Assembly (NCBI GenBank): GCA_022575985.1
Contig: JAKSXM010000014.1
Coordinates: 1,550,001 to 1,614,000 of the forward strand
Origin: Anagrus nilaparvatae
Taxonomy: Eukaryota > Arthropoda > Insecta > Hymenoptera > Mymaridae
Direction: 5' to 3'
DNA: 64,000 bases
The position numbers and the translations under genes are program-made. Below are positions 22,938-31,421 of this stretch, piece after piece. Under the pieces are notes generated by a model, which saw nothing but the letters and a program-made list of their open reading frames with translations, was not told the DNA's origin and did no database searches. How positions within the stretch are numbered: the first letter of the stretch is position 1; each line of letters opens with the position of its first letter.

Positions 22938-24176
22938 ATGGAAACTACAAGTACAAATTATATTAATAAAAACAGCTGGGAAAATTATGATACCTTGGTT
23001 CTTAATGATGGTAATACTGCTATTCATTTTGAAGGACGGTCAATACATGTATCACATGAATATCTTAAAATTTATTCATTATCCACCTGTTTTAATTTAT
23101 CATTTTTCCCACGTATTGAATTTGAAATTGAAAAGGATTCTTCAGATTGGTCCGATGTTTTGTTAGAAATTTTAATTTTTAGTCCAAAGATTACCGCAAT
23201 AAATTTAGGGAAACTTATTTTTAGAGAAAGACATGTAACTGATTTTTTTCGTCATAAATTGACTCTGAAAATTTTCTTTTTTCAAAATGTAGATAGTAAT
23301 TATGAGTGTTGGCTACCCATATTTTTTGAATCTATGGATATCAAATATCTTCGAATTAATCGATTCTTAGTACATTATCCCAATAAATTAATGTTAGAAG
23401 AATCTTTTAAATTTACCTCTTACAATTTTGAGAGAATATATGTTTCTGGTATAATTGATACTTCTCTATTTGATATACGACATGAGAAATTAGAAGTATT
23501 ATGTATATATCCACCTCTAAGTAAACCATATCAGTTTTGTTTTAATTCTTCTTTGAATATACAATTTATGACAAATCTTACGGTATTGGTTATTCCAGAT
23601 TCTACTATAGGTGATCTAACTTTACTTGAAATATGTCGCAATTATTCTTCTCTTGTGGAGCTTGATTTGAGTGCGTGTTTAAACTTAACTCATCAGGGTT
23701 TACTAGGTTTAAATAAATTGGTTACATTGAAGATTTTATCAGTGTCCTTTTTGGATGTTCGCTATGACTGTATTGAGAGTTTAAAATTATTGGAATTTTT
23801 GGATGCTTCTTTTGTGAGTGTAGAGCGGTTGCATTTATTAAAGTTACTTTCTCGCTTGCCTAATTTGGATACAGTTTTAAATTGTGATAATTATATAGGT
23901 CATATGCTTTCTCACGCAACAAGAAAATATTTAAGAGAAAATAGTTATCTAATGCGAAAAAGGGTTGCTAAACACGTATTATATTGGTATTGTGATCATC
24001 AAATTGTACTTAAGAAACCAAACATTGCTAGGAGAGGTTTAGTATTGAAAACATATAAAATTTCAACAAGTTCAAGTTTGATATCTCGAATAATGAAATT
24101 ACAAATTTCACGTAAGATGAAATTATTCAAGAAAGATGATTTACGCTGGGTCCGAAGAGAATATTATTTTCAATAA
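22938..24176 (+). CDS. Leucine-rich-repeat protein B, 412 aa
   Basis: Paralog of protein A. The LRR core (about residues 210-310) has LVELDLSACLNL followed by units matching A position by position, including the RY-(E/D)-C and LE-(S/F)-LD landmarks. The N-terminal 200 residues align loosely with A (DW/EW-x-L..., F-x-R-x, YECWL versus YQSWL). The C-terminal 90 residues are basic (K/R-rich, with RRG and KMKLF), unlike A, and may bind nucleic acid or target the nucleus. There is no signal peptide or TM segment. The divergence between A and B, with both frames intact, suggests an old tandem duplication kept by selection. Function unknown. Confidence 0.8.
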   Translation: METTSTNYINKNSWENYDTLVLNDGNTAIHFEGRSIHVSHEYLKIYSLSTCFNLSFFPRIEFEIEKDSSDWSDVLLEILIFSPKITAINLGKLIFRERHVTDFFRHKLTLKIFFFQNVDSNYECWLPIFFESMDIKYLRINRFLVHYPNKLMLEESFKFTSYNFERIYVSGIIDTSLFDIRHEKLEVLCIYPPLSKPYQFCFNSSLNIQFMTNLTVLVIPDSTIGDLTLLEICRNYSSLVELDLSACLNLTHQGLLGLNKLVTLKILSVSFLDVRYDCIESLKLLEFLDASFVSVERLHLLKLLSRLPNLDTVLNCDNYIGHMLSHATRKYLRENSYLMRKRVAKHVLYWYCDHQIVLKKPNIARRGLVLKTYKISTSSSLISRIMKLQISRKMKLFKKDDLRWVRREYYFQ

Positions 24177-25085
24177 TTTAAATTTTGTATATTTATTGAT
24201 ATAAAATCTAGTTTTTGAGTGTTAAGTAACAATATTTATTATTAGAAAGATAAAAAAAAATAGTTTCATTTACTTTAGATAATTGAATATAACTATTATT
24301 ATTTATTGATATATTATAAAAATTTTTACTTCCAATACTTTTACAATAATCATTAATGCAATTTTTACTATATACCTTAGTACTCCTATTAATAATATTA
24401 AAATTAAATTATATTATTTATGTATTTTTATAAAAAGGTGATTAAAACGAGCGATTTTTTTTTTTACAAAAACCTTGTTCGTAACTAGTAGATGTTATTT
24501 CCTTTATTATGTGTATATATAGAATATTAAAATAGATACATCCTTATTGAAAGAAAAACAGGACAGAATGAATATTATTTTTAAAATAATTTCAGGTTGG
24601 TATTGATCAAAAATAGAAATTTTATTTTATTTATAATTATACCATGTTAATTTAGTTATTAATATCAAAGGATTTATAAAGAAACCTGCTTATTCATATA
24701 AGATTATGTGCGTTATCTGGTTAGTAAAAAAAAATTAATTAATTAATTATTTAAATAATTAATTAATTAATTTTATGTAAGTTTGTAACCTACATTTCTA
24801 TTATTAGCAGTAAATATGTAAGAATGTGTAAGTATGTAATTTTTATTAATCTATGTAGTTATTATTAAAATTATTTATAGATATATTGAGCTTTAATTTT
24901 AATTTTCGATATTTATAAGGGTAAAATTGTTATTTTATTATTAATTATTTATAAATATATTGAGCTTTAGTTTTTTTTTTTTTTTAATTATTTTTATGTG
25001 CGGATTTATTAAATTATTATATTATATATATATTTTTTTTATATTATAGTTATCAATAGTTCAACAAATTTCCATTCTATGCATA
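24177..25085. other. AT-rich spacer next to the retroelement
   Basis: Contains a perfect AT palindrome near 24727-24774 (AATTAATTAATTATTT and its mirror), a direct repeat of TATATTGAGCTTTA (about 24883 and 24958) and the 3' end of LRR gene B. The 3' LTR of the gypsy-type element should be here, but I found no match to the 5' LTR at 33830-34181. Confidence 0.5.
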
Positions 25086-26600
25086 TTATGTATTTAATTT
25101 AACGCGATTAACCACCATATCTTTATTATTCATAAACTCGTGAGCACGTCGAATTTCATTCATGTGTAACATCTTTTTTTTGTTTCCAATTTGTAGTTGA
25201 ACATTGTGGCTTTCCGGAAAAACTTGTAGAATTTCAAAACAACCAAGGAATGAGGTCTTTCTGTGCTTGTTTAATTTGCGATGATTTATGATATATACTA
25301 GCTCCCCTTCGCGGAAATGTTCACAATTACGCCGTTTATCGTAGTAAAATTTACTTTTATATTTACTTTGTATTAGATTGAGTCCTGCTAAAGTTTGTGC
25401 TTCAATTAAATTTTCCGCAAGGTCGACAAAATAATGACCGTATGTCTGTAGTTTTTCCCTGGGTTCAAAACTGGAGGGCATTCTTGCTTTGTATCCATAT
25501 ACTAACTCGTGGGGTGTAAAAGAAGTCCCTGAATGGGTCGATGTGTTATATGCAAAACATGCCAGTCTCAAATAATCGCTCCAATTTGCCTTTTGACCGA
25601 GATAAATTTTGATAAAATCCAGAAGCGAAGCATGCGATCTTTCAATTGAGCCGGAACTCGCTGGGTGCCAAGCAGTAGTTTTAAATTTCTCAATTTGGAA
25701 CATATCAGCAAATGCCTGCATTACTTTAGATTGAAATTGAGCTCCTAAATCACTTAGAATGGCCCTAGGGGGACCATACTGTGTAATTACATTTTCAACT
25801 AGTGCTTTGGCCACTTCTTCTGCTTTGGCTGATTTTAGAGGTATAGCTATAAAATATTTTGTTAATAAATCAATTACCGTCAATATCCAAACGAAATCGT
25901 ATGAGGGAAGTAATTTTCCGTGAAGATCTAAACTAATTTTATCGAAAGCTCTTGCTGGCGTATCCGTTATAACCATACTTTGGTGAATTTTAGATCTACT
26001 AATTTTTGTCTTTTGACAAATTGGGCAACATTTTATAAAATGATTAATTTCAGCTCGCATAAATTTCCAGTAATATTCTTTGATTATTCTATGATAAGTT
26101 TTAGTCATGCCATAATGTGCACCAATGGTACTAGTATGAAATTGTTTAATTAGTCTATATCTCTCGTGAACTGGTGGTATTTTCTGATTGTCATTATAAA
26201 ATGTAGCTTTGATTTCTTTCCCTTCGAAAATCTCATTTAGGGATTCAATAAATCTAAAAACTTGTAATTGTGTCATTAAATCTAAGTCTCTTATTATTCC
26301 GACTTCCTTAAGTTGTAATTTGTCTATAATTTTTCCTAGGGTTTTGAGACATTTATCTAAATCTTTTTTTAAATTATTTGTGTCTACGTAAGGTTTTATA
26401 GTTAAAGCTATTAATTTTTTATTTTTATAATCTAGGATTATTACCTCACCAACTTGTGGTTTTTGTCTTTTTAAATCGTTAATACTTAAATACTGTCTCT
26501 CAATTAGGTTTTTTAATACTTCAGTAGGATATAAATCTTGTGTAATACAAAATATTAAGTTTTTGGAATCTAAATAAGGGTGGTCGTTTGATATTTTCAT
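25086..26600 (-). CDS. Macro-like domain plus retroviral-type integrase
   Basis: 504 codons in the same frame as the upstream pol ORF and separated from it only by TGA GCA. Residues about 13-137 resemble a macro domain of the OARD1/TARG1 (Poa1p-like) type: a strand at ILFCIT-like position, the -GEVIILDYKNKKLIALTIK- hairpin, and an alternating helix/strand region ending in KATFYN. The Gly-rich ADP-ribose loop (GCGLD in relatives) is not retained here, so activity is doubtful. Residues 145-195 form the H-H-C-C zinc domain (H155, H162, CPIC). The DDE core has D225, D284 and E320 with 35 residues between D284 and E320, the normal spacing. A GPF/Y-type C-terminal module follows (FLGCFEIL). Integrase joins the cDNA to host DNA in the nucleus. 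The frame has no internal stop. Confidence 0.85.
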   Translation of the reverse strand: MKISNDHPYLDSKNLIFCITQDLYPTEVLKNLIERQYLSINDLKRQKPQVGEVIILDYKNKKLIALTIKPYVDTNNLKKDLDKCLKTLGKIIDKLQLKEVGIIRDLDLMTQLQVFRFIESLNEIFEGKEIKATFYNDNQKIPPVHERYRLIKQFHTSTIGAHYGMTKTYHRIIKEYYWKFMRAEINHFIKCCPICQKTKISRSKIHQSMVITDTPARAFDKISLDLHGKLLPSYDFVWILTVIDLLTKYFIAIPLKSAKAEEVAKALVENVITQYGPPRAILSDLGAQFQSKVMQAFADMFQIEKFKTTAWHPASSGSIERSHASLLDFIKIYLGQKANWSDYLRLACFAYNTSTHSGTSFTPHELVYGYKARMPSSFEPREKLQTYGHYFVDLAENLIEAQTLAGLNLIQSKYKSKFYYDKRRNCEHFREGELVYIINHRKLNKHRKTSFLGCFEILQVFPESHNVQLQIGNKKKMLHMNEIRRAHEFMNNKDMVVNRVKLNT

Positions 26601-26603
26601 TGC

Positions 26604-29600
26604 TCATAGAGTTTCAATATTTTTAGGCCAGGGTGGTTTTCTTCGGGGTCGTTTTTGATTCTCAATTTGATTAGATGGTATTTCATTAATTTCAGTGTTC
26701 TTAGACAATTTATTTGCTCTTAAATCGCAAATAGCTTGTATAATATCAGAATCTATATCATAAGCTTCTATTTCTTCTATTTTTAATAAAGGCGTAAAAT
26801 GATTTTCTTTAAGATGTAAATGGATGTAATCATCGCTATCATTTATTTTAAAATGAGTGTATGTAATATTAATATTGCCTTGGGCATTCTTTTTGCTATC
26901 ATATATGTGTACGCATACATTTTGATTTAATTCTTCAGAAAATATATATATAACATCCTTATTTCCCCATTCTGAATCATTATCAAGTATAGAGTAAGTT
27001 TTTTCTGGATTTTCACATAATTGTAATGTTGGGCTATTTTTTAAATAATCACGTAGTTCTTTAATATTTAAATTCAAACCTGTTAGAATTATTAAACTAT
27101 CAAATAAACAATTGCCGGTATTATTTACCTTGGTATATTTTACTAGATTTGTACTTTCAGCACATTTATCAGATTGTGTATACCATGGAAAATAAAAGTC
27201 ATCCACGTGTTTTTTAGATGAGATGTCATCAATATCCATATTTTCATTTTCATCAATTATGATTTCTTCATATTCATCATTACTAGTATTGTTTTCATTA
27301 ATAATATCCTCATTAATATTTTCATTAAATACGACATGTTTTTTATTTTTATTATTAGAGGCTTCATTTATATTATATTCATATATTTCATCATTTTTAT
27401 TAATATTTATATAATTTGATTCATTATTTTTATTTTTCGTATTATATATCATATTTTGAGGAGTATTTTTAATATTTAACATACCATTATTTTTATTATT
27501 AGTTTTTAATTCTATCATAATTGTTTCAATTGCATTATTTTTTTCACCTTTAATTGTTACGTCATATGTACCTTGATGTAGTAATTTATTGTCATTGGGG
27601 AAAAGTATTTGATAGCTAGGTGTCTTAAAATCATTAGTTTTTGTTCTGTTATCAAGACTGATTTTTCTTTTATTATTTATAACTTTCTTGTTAACATTGT
27701 TTATTTTATTTTTAATAATTTTCTTAGGTTCATTTGAAGATTTCTGTATATTATCTAGATTTAACCGTTCTAAAATTACTTTGGGTTCCTTTAAATTATA
27801 TTGTTTCTTTGGGGTATTATTTTTATATTCAATAATTTTTTTAGGTTTATTACGCGATTCTTGTATTGCATCTAAATTTAATCGTTCTAAAACTACTCTT
27901 GGTTCCTTTAAATTGTGAAAATTCTTAGGGGTTTCAATTGATGTACTTTTTGGCGATTGTTTTTGCGTCACATAAGGTTTTGTATCTTCAATAATTTCTG
28001 TTAAAATAGCACGTTTTTTAGGACTATTCTGTAAATCATTATCGGGTAACCTTTTTGAGCTTATTCCTGGTTCTTTCAAATTATCAAAATTATCAGTAAT
28101 AATAGCACGTTTTTTAGGATTATTTTCTAAATCTTCATCGGGTAATCGTTTTGAGCTTATACCTGGTTCTTTCAAATTATTAAAATTGTTAGTAACTATA
28201 GCACGTTTTTTAGGAATATTTTCTAATTCTTCATCGGGTAATCTTTTAAAATTTATACCAGGTTGTTTTAAGTTGCTATGTAGTTCTGTATTATCCATGG
28301 GTTCTTTATGGAATATTTGATTTTTGTCAGGTATGCGTTTTAGAACTATTCTAGGCTCTTTTTGGTTGATGATATCATCTAATTCTATTACGTAATTATC
28401 TGTAGTATTAGTTAAAATTTTGTCTGCTGAGCTTTGAATAATTTTATTGGGAGTTTTCTTCTCAGAATAATATGTTTCATTTATAGTGGGTTGATTAGAT
28501 TTTCTGTTTGTAATTATGATATTTTCTATTAAAGGGTTGTTTTTCTGCATACTTCTAGTAATTCTTCTTTTTTCATCAGTATTAGGTATTTTGACTCTCT
28601 GTTTAAGTGGAATGTAATCTTCATCATCCGAATTGTCGCTATCTGAGTGGATTATTTTTTTCTGGCCCTTCTTTTTAACGGCCCTAAGTTTCCGTATATG
28701 AAAATCAGTACTTTCTGAAGATTCTGAATCTTCTACGTCAGATCTCAGAGATTCTTTTAGTAGTTCTAACTTAGACATATCAGGTGTTTTCTGGTTTTCA
28801 TTGGTAGGGATATTTCTTGATAAAGCATCAGCGACAACATTTGTTCTACCCGGTTTATATTTTATATCGAAGTTATATCCAGTTAATTTTGATGCTAAAT
28901 TACAGGCTGTTAATTGAGTGTGACGTTGCGTCTTAAGGTGAATTAGGGGATGATGGTCTGAGTAAACTATAAAGTATTTACCGAAAATATAATGTCTAAA
29001 CTGTGATATAGCCCATACGACAGCAGATAATTCTTGAAGATATGTTGACATTTTTAATTCCGAACGTTTCAATAATCTAGAGGCATATGCAATAACTCGT
29101 GGCTTATTGTTATCATCCATTTGCTCCAAAACGGCCCCTAAACCGTAGCTAGACGCGTCGGTCGTAATATAAAATAATTTTTCATAGTCTGGCGTTGCTA
29201 AAACTGGTTCAGAACATAGTTTTTCCTTTAGAGTTTCAAAGGCTTTTTGTTGGTCTTCACCCCATATGAACTTTTGATCTTTTTTTAGGAGGTCAGAGAG
29301 AGGTTTCGCAATTACTGAGAAGTTTTTAATAAATCGGCGATAATATGACGTCATGCCGATTAGCGAACGAACTTTCTTTAGTGTATTAGGGACGGGATAA
29401 TTCTTAATTGCAGCAATTTTCTCTGGATTTGGTTTTATTTGATTTGAGCCGACCACATGACCGAGAATAGTAGCTTCCCGTCTAAGAAACAAGCATTTCT
29501 TAGGATCAAGAAGTAGATTTGCATTTTTCAGACGTTCAAATACTTCTGTACATAATTCGTAATGTTCTTGTAAATTTTTCGCATAAATTATAATGTCATC

Positions 29601-31358
29601 TAAATATACAAAAACTCCTCGGCCTAGTAGACCATTGAAGACTATATCCATCAATCTACACCATGTTTGACTTGAATTTGAGTGACCCATGGGCATTTTA
29701 GTCCAGTTGTATAAACCGCCTGGTGCCATAAAAGCAGTATATTTTCTGCTAGATGGCGCTAGTGGAATCTGTAGAAAAGCCAAAGCCAAATCTAGGCTAG
29801 AAATGTAAAAAGCAGACGTCGCAGAGTCTAAAATATCATATGGTTGTATTAAGGGGTAACTTTCGTCCAAGGTAATCTTATTTAGCTCCCTAAAATCCGC
29901 TACTATACGCCATCTTTGTTCTCCATCTTTGGTAGACTTACGTGGAATTGCCCATATAGGTGAACTCCAGGGGCTAACTGATCTTTCAATAATCCCTAAG
30001 TCCAAATATTTCTTGATATTCTTTTCTAAAGCTTCTTTGGCTGCTTGCGGCTGCCTATACTGCCTAGCCTTGAAAGGAACCTCAGATGATACTTTAATTT
30101 CATGTTCAATAAGATGTGTACTAGTAAAAGGTCTACCTTCGATATAGAATATTTCTGCATATTTTTCTATAAGATCATATATTTGATCAACCTCTTTTTC
30201 TTCTAGATCCTTTTTGTAGAGCATATCAAATATTTTTTTAACGAATTCTTCTCTTTCTGCATTTTCCCGTAGTTTATCATTTATTTCATTTGCTTCCTTT
30301 TGATTGATTTCCATTTGATCAAATTCGTCTAATTCTACGATAGGTGCATCAATTTTAATAATTTGATCAGAAGTATTTACGCACATTACTAGCGCTCTTC
30401 CATTTTGGTTTGTTACTAAAGCTTCACCTAAAAGTAGGTCAGGATGAATATTTATTTCAGGTAGAAAACCTTCTTTAATATCTGGGTTAGAAATTTCGGC
30501 ATATATTATTTGCTTCGAATGTGGGTGAATTAAAAATTTTTCTCTTTCTCGAAAAGGAATTGAAAGTGGTCCTAGTTGCATCTGCATCTTTGCTATATTG
30601 ATATTACCATTATATTTTTCTAAGATATCTAGACCTATCAATCCAGGAGTATCCATACAAAAACCTTCATCAATAATATGTAAATTGCAAGGTAGATTCT
30701 CAAGAGAAATAGTCACTTTACCTTTAGTAAATTCATAATCATTAGTAATGCTACAGATTCTTATAATAGAATTTTTATCGATATAAGTTGAGCTTTTTAA
30801 TGCAGAGCTTTTTATTAAGCTCACCTGAGAACCTGTATCTATAAAAAAATCAGCTTTTTCTGATATTAAATCTGGACTTCTAAGAGTAACAATAGGTGGA
30901 ATTCTTTTTGTATTAGCAAGCATAACTTTTTTTGTAATAATATTATTATTTTGAAATTCAAGCTCGCGATTATTGTTTTTATTTAAAGTATCAAATTGTA
31001 AAATTTCTGTGTGATCCTGCGCAGTTTGAAATTTATTGATTTCTTTAGTTTTTAAATTTCTAGAAAGAGCGCATTGCGCCTGGTCTAATATATCGATTTG
31101 AGCTTTAGTATCCGGAGTGTCTGTATTTTCAGAAAAGTGAGCTTTTTGAAGTGGGTGTACCTTACAGGTTGTTATTGATTTTACAATATTTATTTTATTT
31201 TCAGACTGTAGTTTATCTTTTGAGCTTAAATGATTTGTTGTAATTGTATTTTTATTAGTTTCATTAAGATTATAATTATTTAATTTTTCATTTTTTATAT
31301 TACACATAATTTGTGTATTTTTTAATTTTGAAATATTATTATCATTATTTTTACTCAC
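26604..31358 (-). CDS. Pol: aspartic protease, RT, RNase H, repeat linker, OTU protease
   Basis: The listed start (GTG at 31358) is only the first start-like codon. The frame is open back to the slippery site at 31421-31415, so it is most likely made as a gag-pol fusion. Domains: aspartic protease with FIDTGS at about residue 173-178; reverse transcriptase with YLDD at about 583-586; RNase H beginning TTDASSYGLGA (about 727); a disordered linker, about residues 880-1390, with five LKEP-containing repeats; and an OTU-like cysteine protease at about 1390-1525 with TGNCLF (nucleophile Cys about 1416) and ENHFTPLL (His about 1520). The residue three before the catalytic Cys, usually Asp in OTUs, is Thr. 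The ORF ends at TGA (26606-26604), three bases before the macro-IN frame. RT and RNase H copy the RNA; the OTU domain would remove ubiquitin or process polyprotein (inference). Confidence 0.9.
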   Translation of the reverse strand: MSKNNDNNISKLKNTQIMCNIKNEKLNNYNLNETNKNTITTNHLSSKDKLQSENKINIVKSITTCKVHPLQKAHFSENTDTPDTKAQIDILDQAQCALSRNLKTKEINKFQTAQDHTEILQFDTLNKNNNRELEFQNNNIITKKVMLANTKRIPPIVTLRSPDLISEKADFFIDTGSQVSLIKSSALKSSTYIDKNSIIRICSITNDYEFTKGKVTISLENLPCNLHIIDEGFCMDTPGLIGLDILEKYNGNINIAKMQMQLGPLSIPFREREKFLIHPHSKQIIYAEISNPDIKEGFLPEINIHPDLLLGEALVTNQNGRALVMCVNTSDQIIKIDAPIVELDEFDQMEINQKEANEINDKLRENAEREEFVKKIFDMLYKKDLEEKEVDQIYDLIEKYAEIFYIEGRPFTSTHLIEHEIKVSSEVPFKARQYRQPQAAKEALEKNIKKYLDLGIIERSVSPWSSPIWAIPRKSTKDGEQRWRIVADFRELNKITLDESYPLIQPYDILDSATSAFYISSLDLALAFLQIPLAPSSRKYTAFMAPGGLYNWTKMPMGHSNSSQTWCRLMDIVFNGLLGRGVFVYLDDIIIYAKNLQEHYELCTEVFERLKNANLLLDPKKCLFLRREATILGHVVGSNQIKPNPEKIAAIKNYPVPNTLKKVRSLIGMTSYYRRFIKNFSVIAKPLSDLLKKDQKFIWGEDQQKAFETLKEKLCSEPVLATPDYEKLFYITTDASSYGLGAVLEQMDDNNKPRVIAYASRLLKRSELKMSTYLQELSAVVWAISQFRHYIFGKYFIVYSDHHPLIHLKTQRHTQLTACNLASKLTGYNFDIKYKPGRTNVVADALSRNIPTNENQKTPDMSKLELLKESLRSDVEDSESSESTDFHIRKLRAVKKKGQKKIIHSDSDNSDDEDYIPLKQRVKIPNTDEKRRITRSMQKNNPLIENIIITNRKSNQPTINETYYSEKKTPNKIIQSSADKILTNTTDNYVIELDDIINQKEPRIVLKRIPDKNQIFHKEPMDNTELHSNLKQPGINFKRLPDEELENIPKKRAIVTNNFNNLKEPGISSKRLPDEDLENNPKKRAIITDNFDNLKEPGISSKRLPDNDLQNSPKKRAILTEIIEDTKPYVTQKQSPKSTSIETPKNFHNLKEPRVVLERLNLDAIQESRNKPKKIIEYKNNTPKKQYNLKEPKVILERLNLDNIQKSSNEPKKIIKNKINNVNKKVINNKRKISLDNRTKTNDFKTPSYQILFPNDNKLLHQGTYDVTIKGEKNNAIETIMIELKTNNKNNGMLNIKNTPQNMIYNTKNKNNESNYININKNDEIYEYNINEASNNKNKKHVVFNENINEDIINENNTSNDEYEEIIIDENENMDIDDISSKKHVDDFYFPWYTQSDKCAESTNLVKYTKVNNTGNCLFDSLIILTGLNLNIKELRDYLKNSPTLQLCENPEKTYSILDNDSEWGNKDVIYIFSEELNQNVCVHIYDSKKNAQGNINITYTHFKINDSDDYIHLHLKENHFTPLLKIEEIEAYDIDSDIIQAICDLRANKLSKNTEINEIPSNQIENQKRPRRKPPWPKNIETL
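27690..28330 (-). repeat. Coding repeats in the pol linker
   Basis: Within the linker of pol, about 31-36-residue units begin LKEP or LKQP. Three are of the type LKEPGISSKRLPDE...PKKRAI, and two of the type LKEPRVVLERLNLD...PKKII. The PKKR cores look like basic nuclear-localisation-type patches. The two subtypes lie in separate blocks, which points to stepwise local duplication. Confidence 0.85.
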
Positions 31359-31380
31359 GTTAATTATCTCTTGCTGTATT

Positions 31381-31421
31381 TGCCTGGGACCACCTGGAAC
31401 CAGGCATCCATTTAGTTTAAA
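31381..31421 (-). promoter_or_regulatory. -1 ribosomal frameshift signal at gag/pol junction
   Basis: On the minus strand the heptamer T TTA AAC (plus 31415-31421) is in the right phase with gag codons TTA AAC and lies directly before the gag stop TAA (31414-31412). After an 8-nt spacer comes a perfect 7-bp stem TGCCTGG/CCAGGCA (31406-31400 with 31387-31381) with a 12-nt loop that itself can pair further. A -1 slip enters the frame that is open into pol. This is the standard eukaryotic viral frameshift layout (slippery site plus downstream stem at 5-9 nt). Confidence 0.85.

Noticed and set aside
1..24176. Polydnavirus (bracovirus) proviral segment
   Set aside because: No known bracovirus gene family (PTP, ankyrin, cystatin) and no recognisable excision motif; the contrast with the right half is kept only as a finding.
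27223..30147. Several plus-strand frames of 60-76 codons
   Set aside because: Antisense shadows of the pol ORF.
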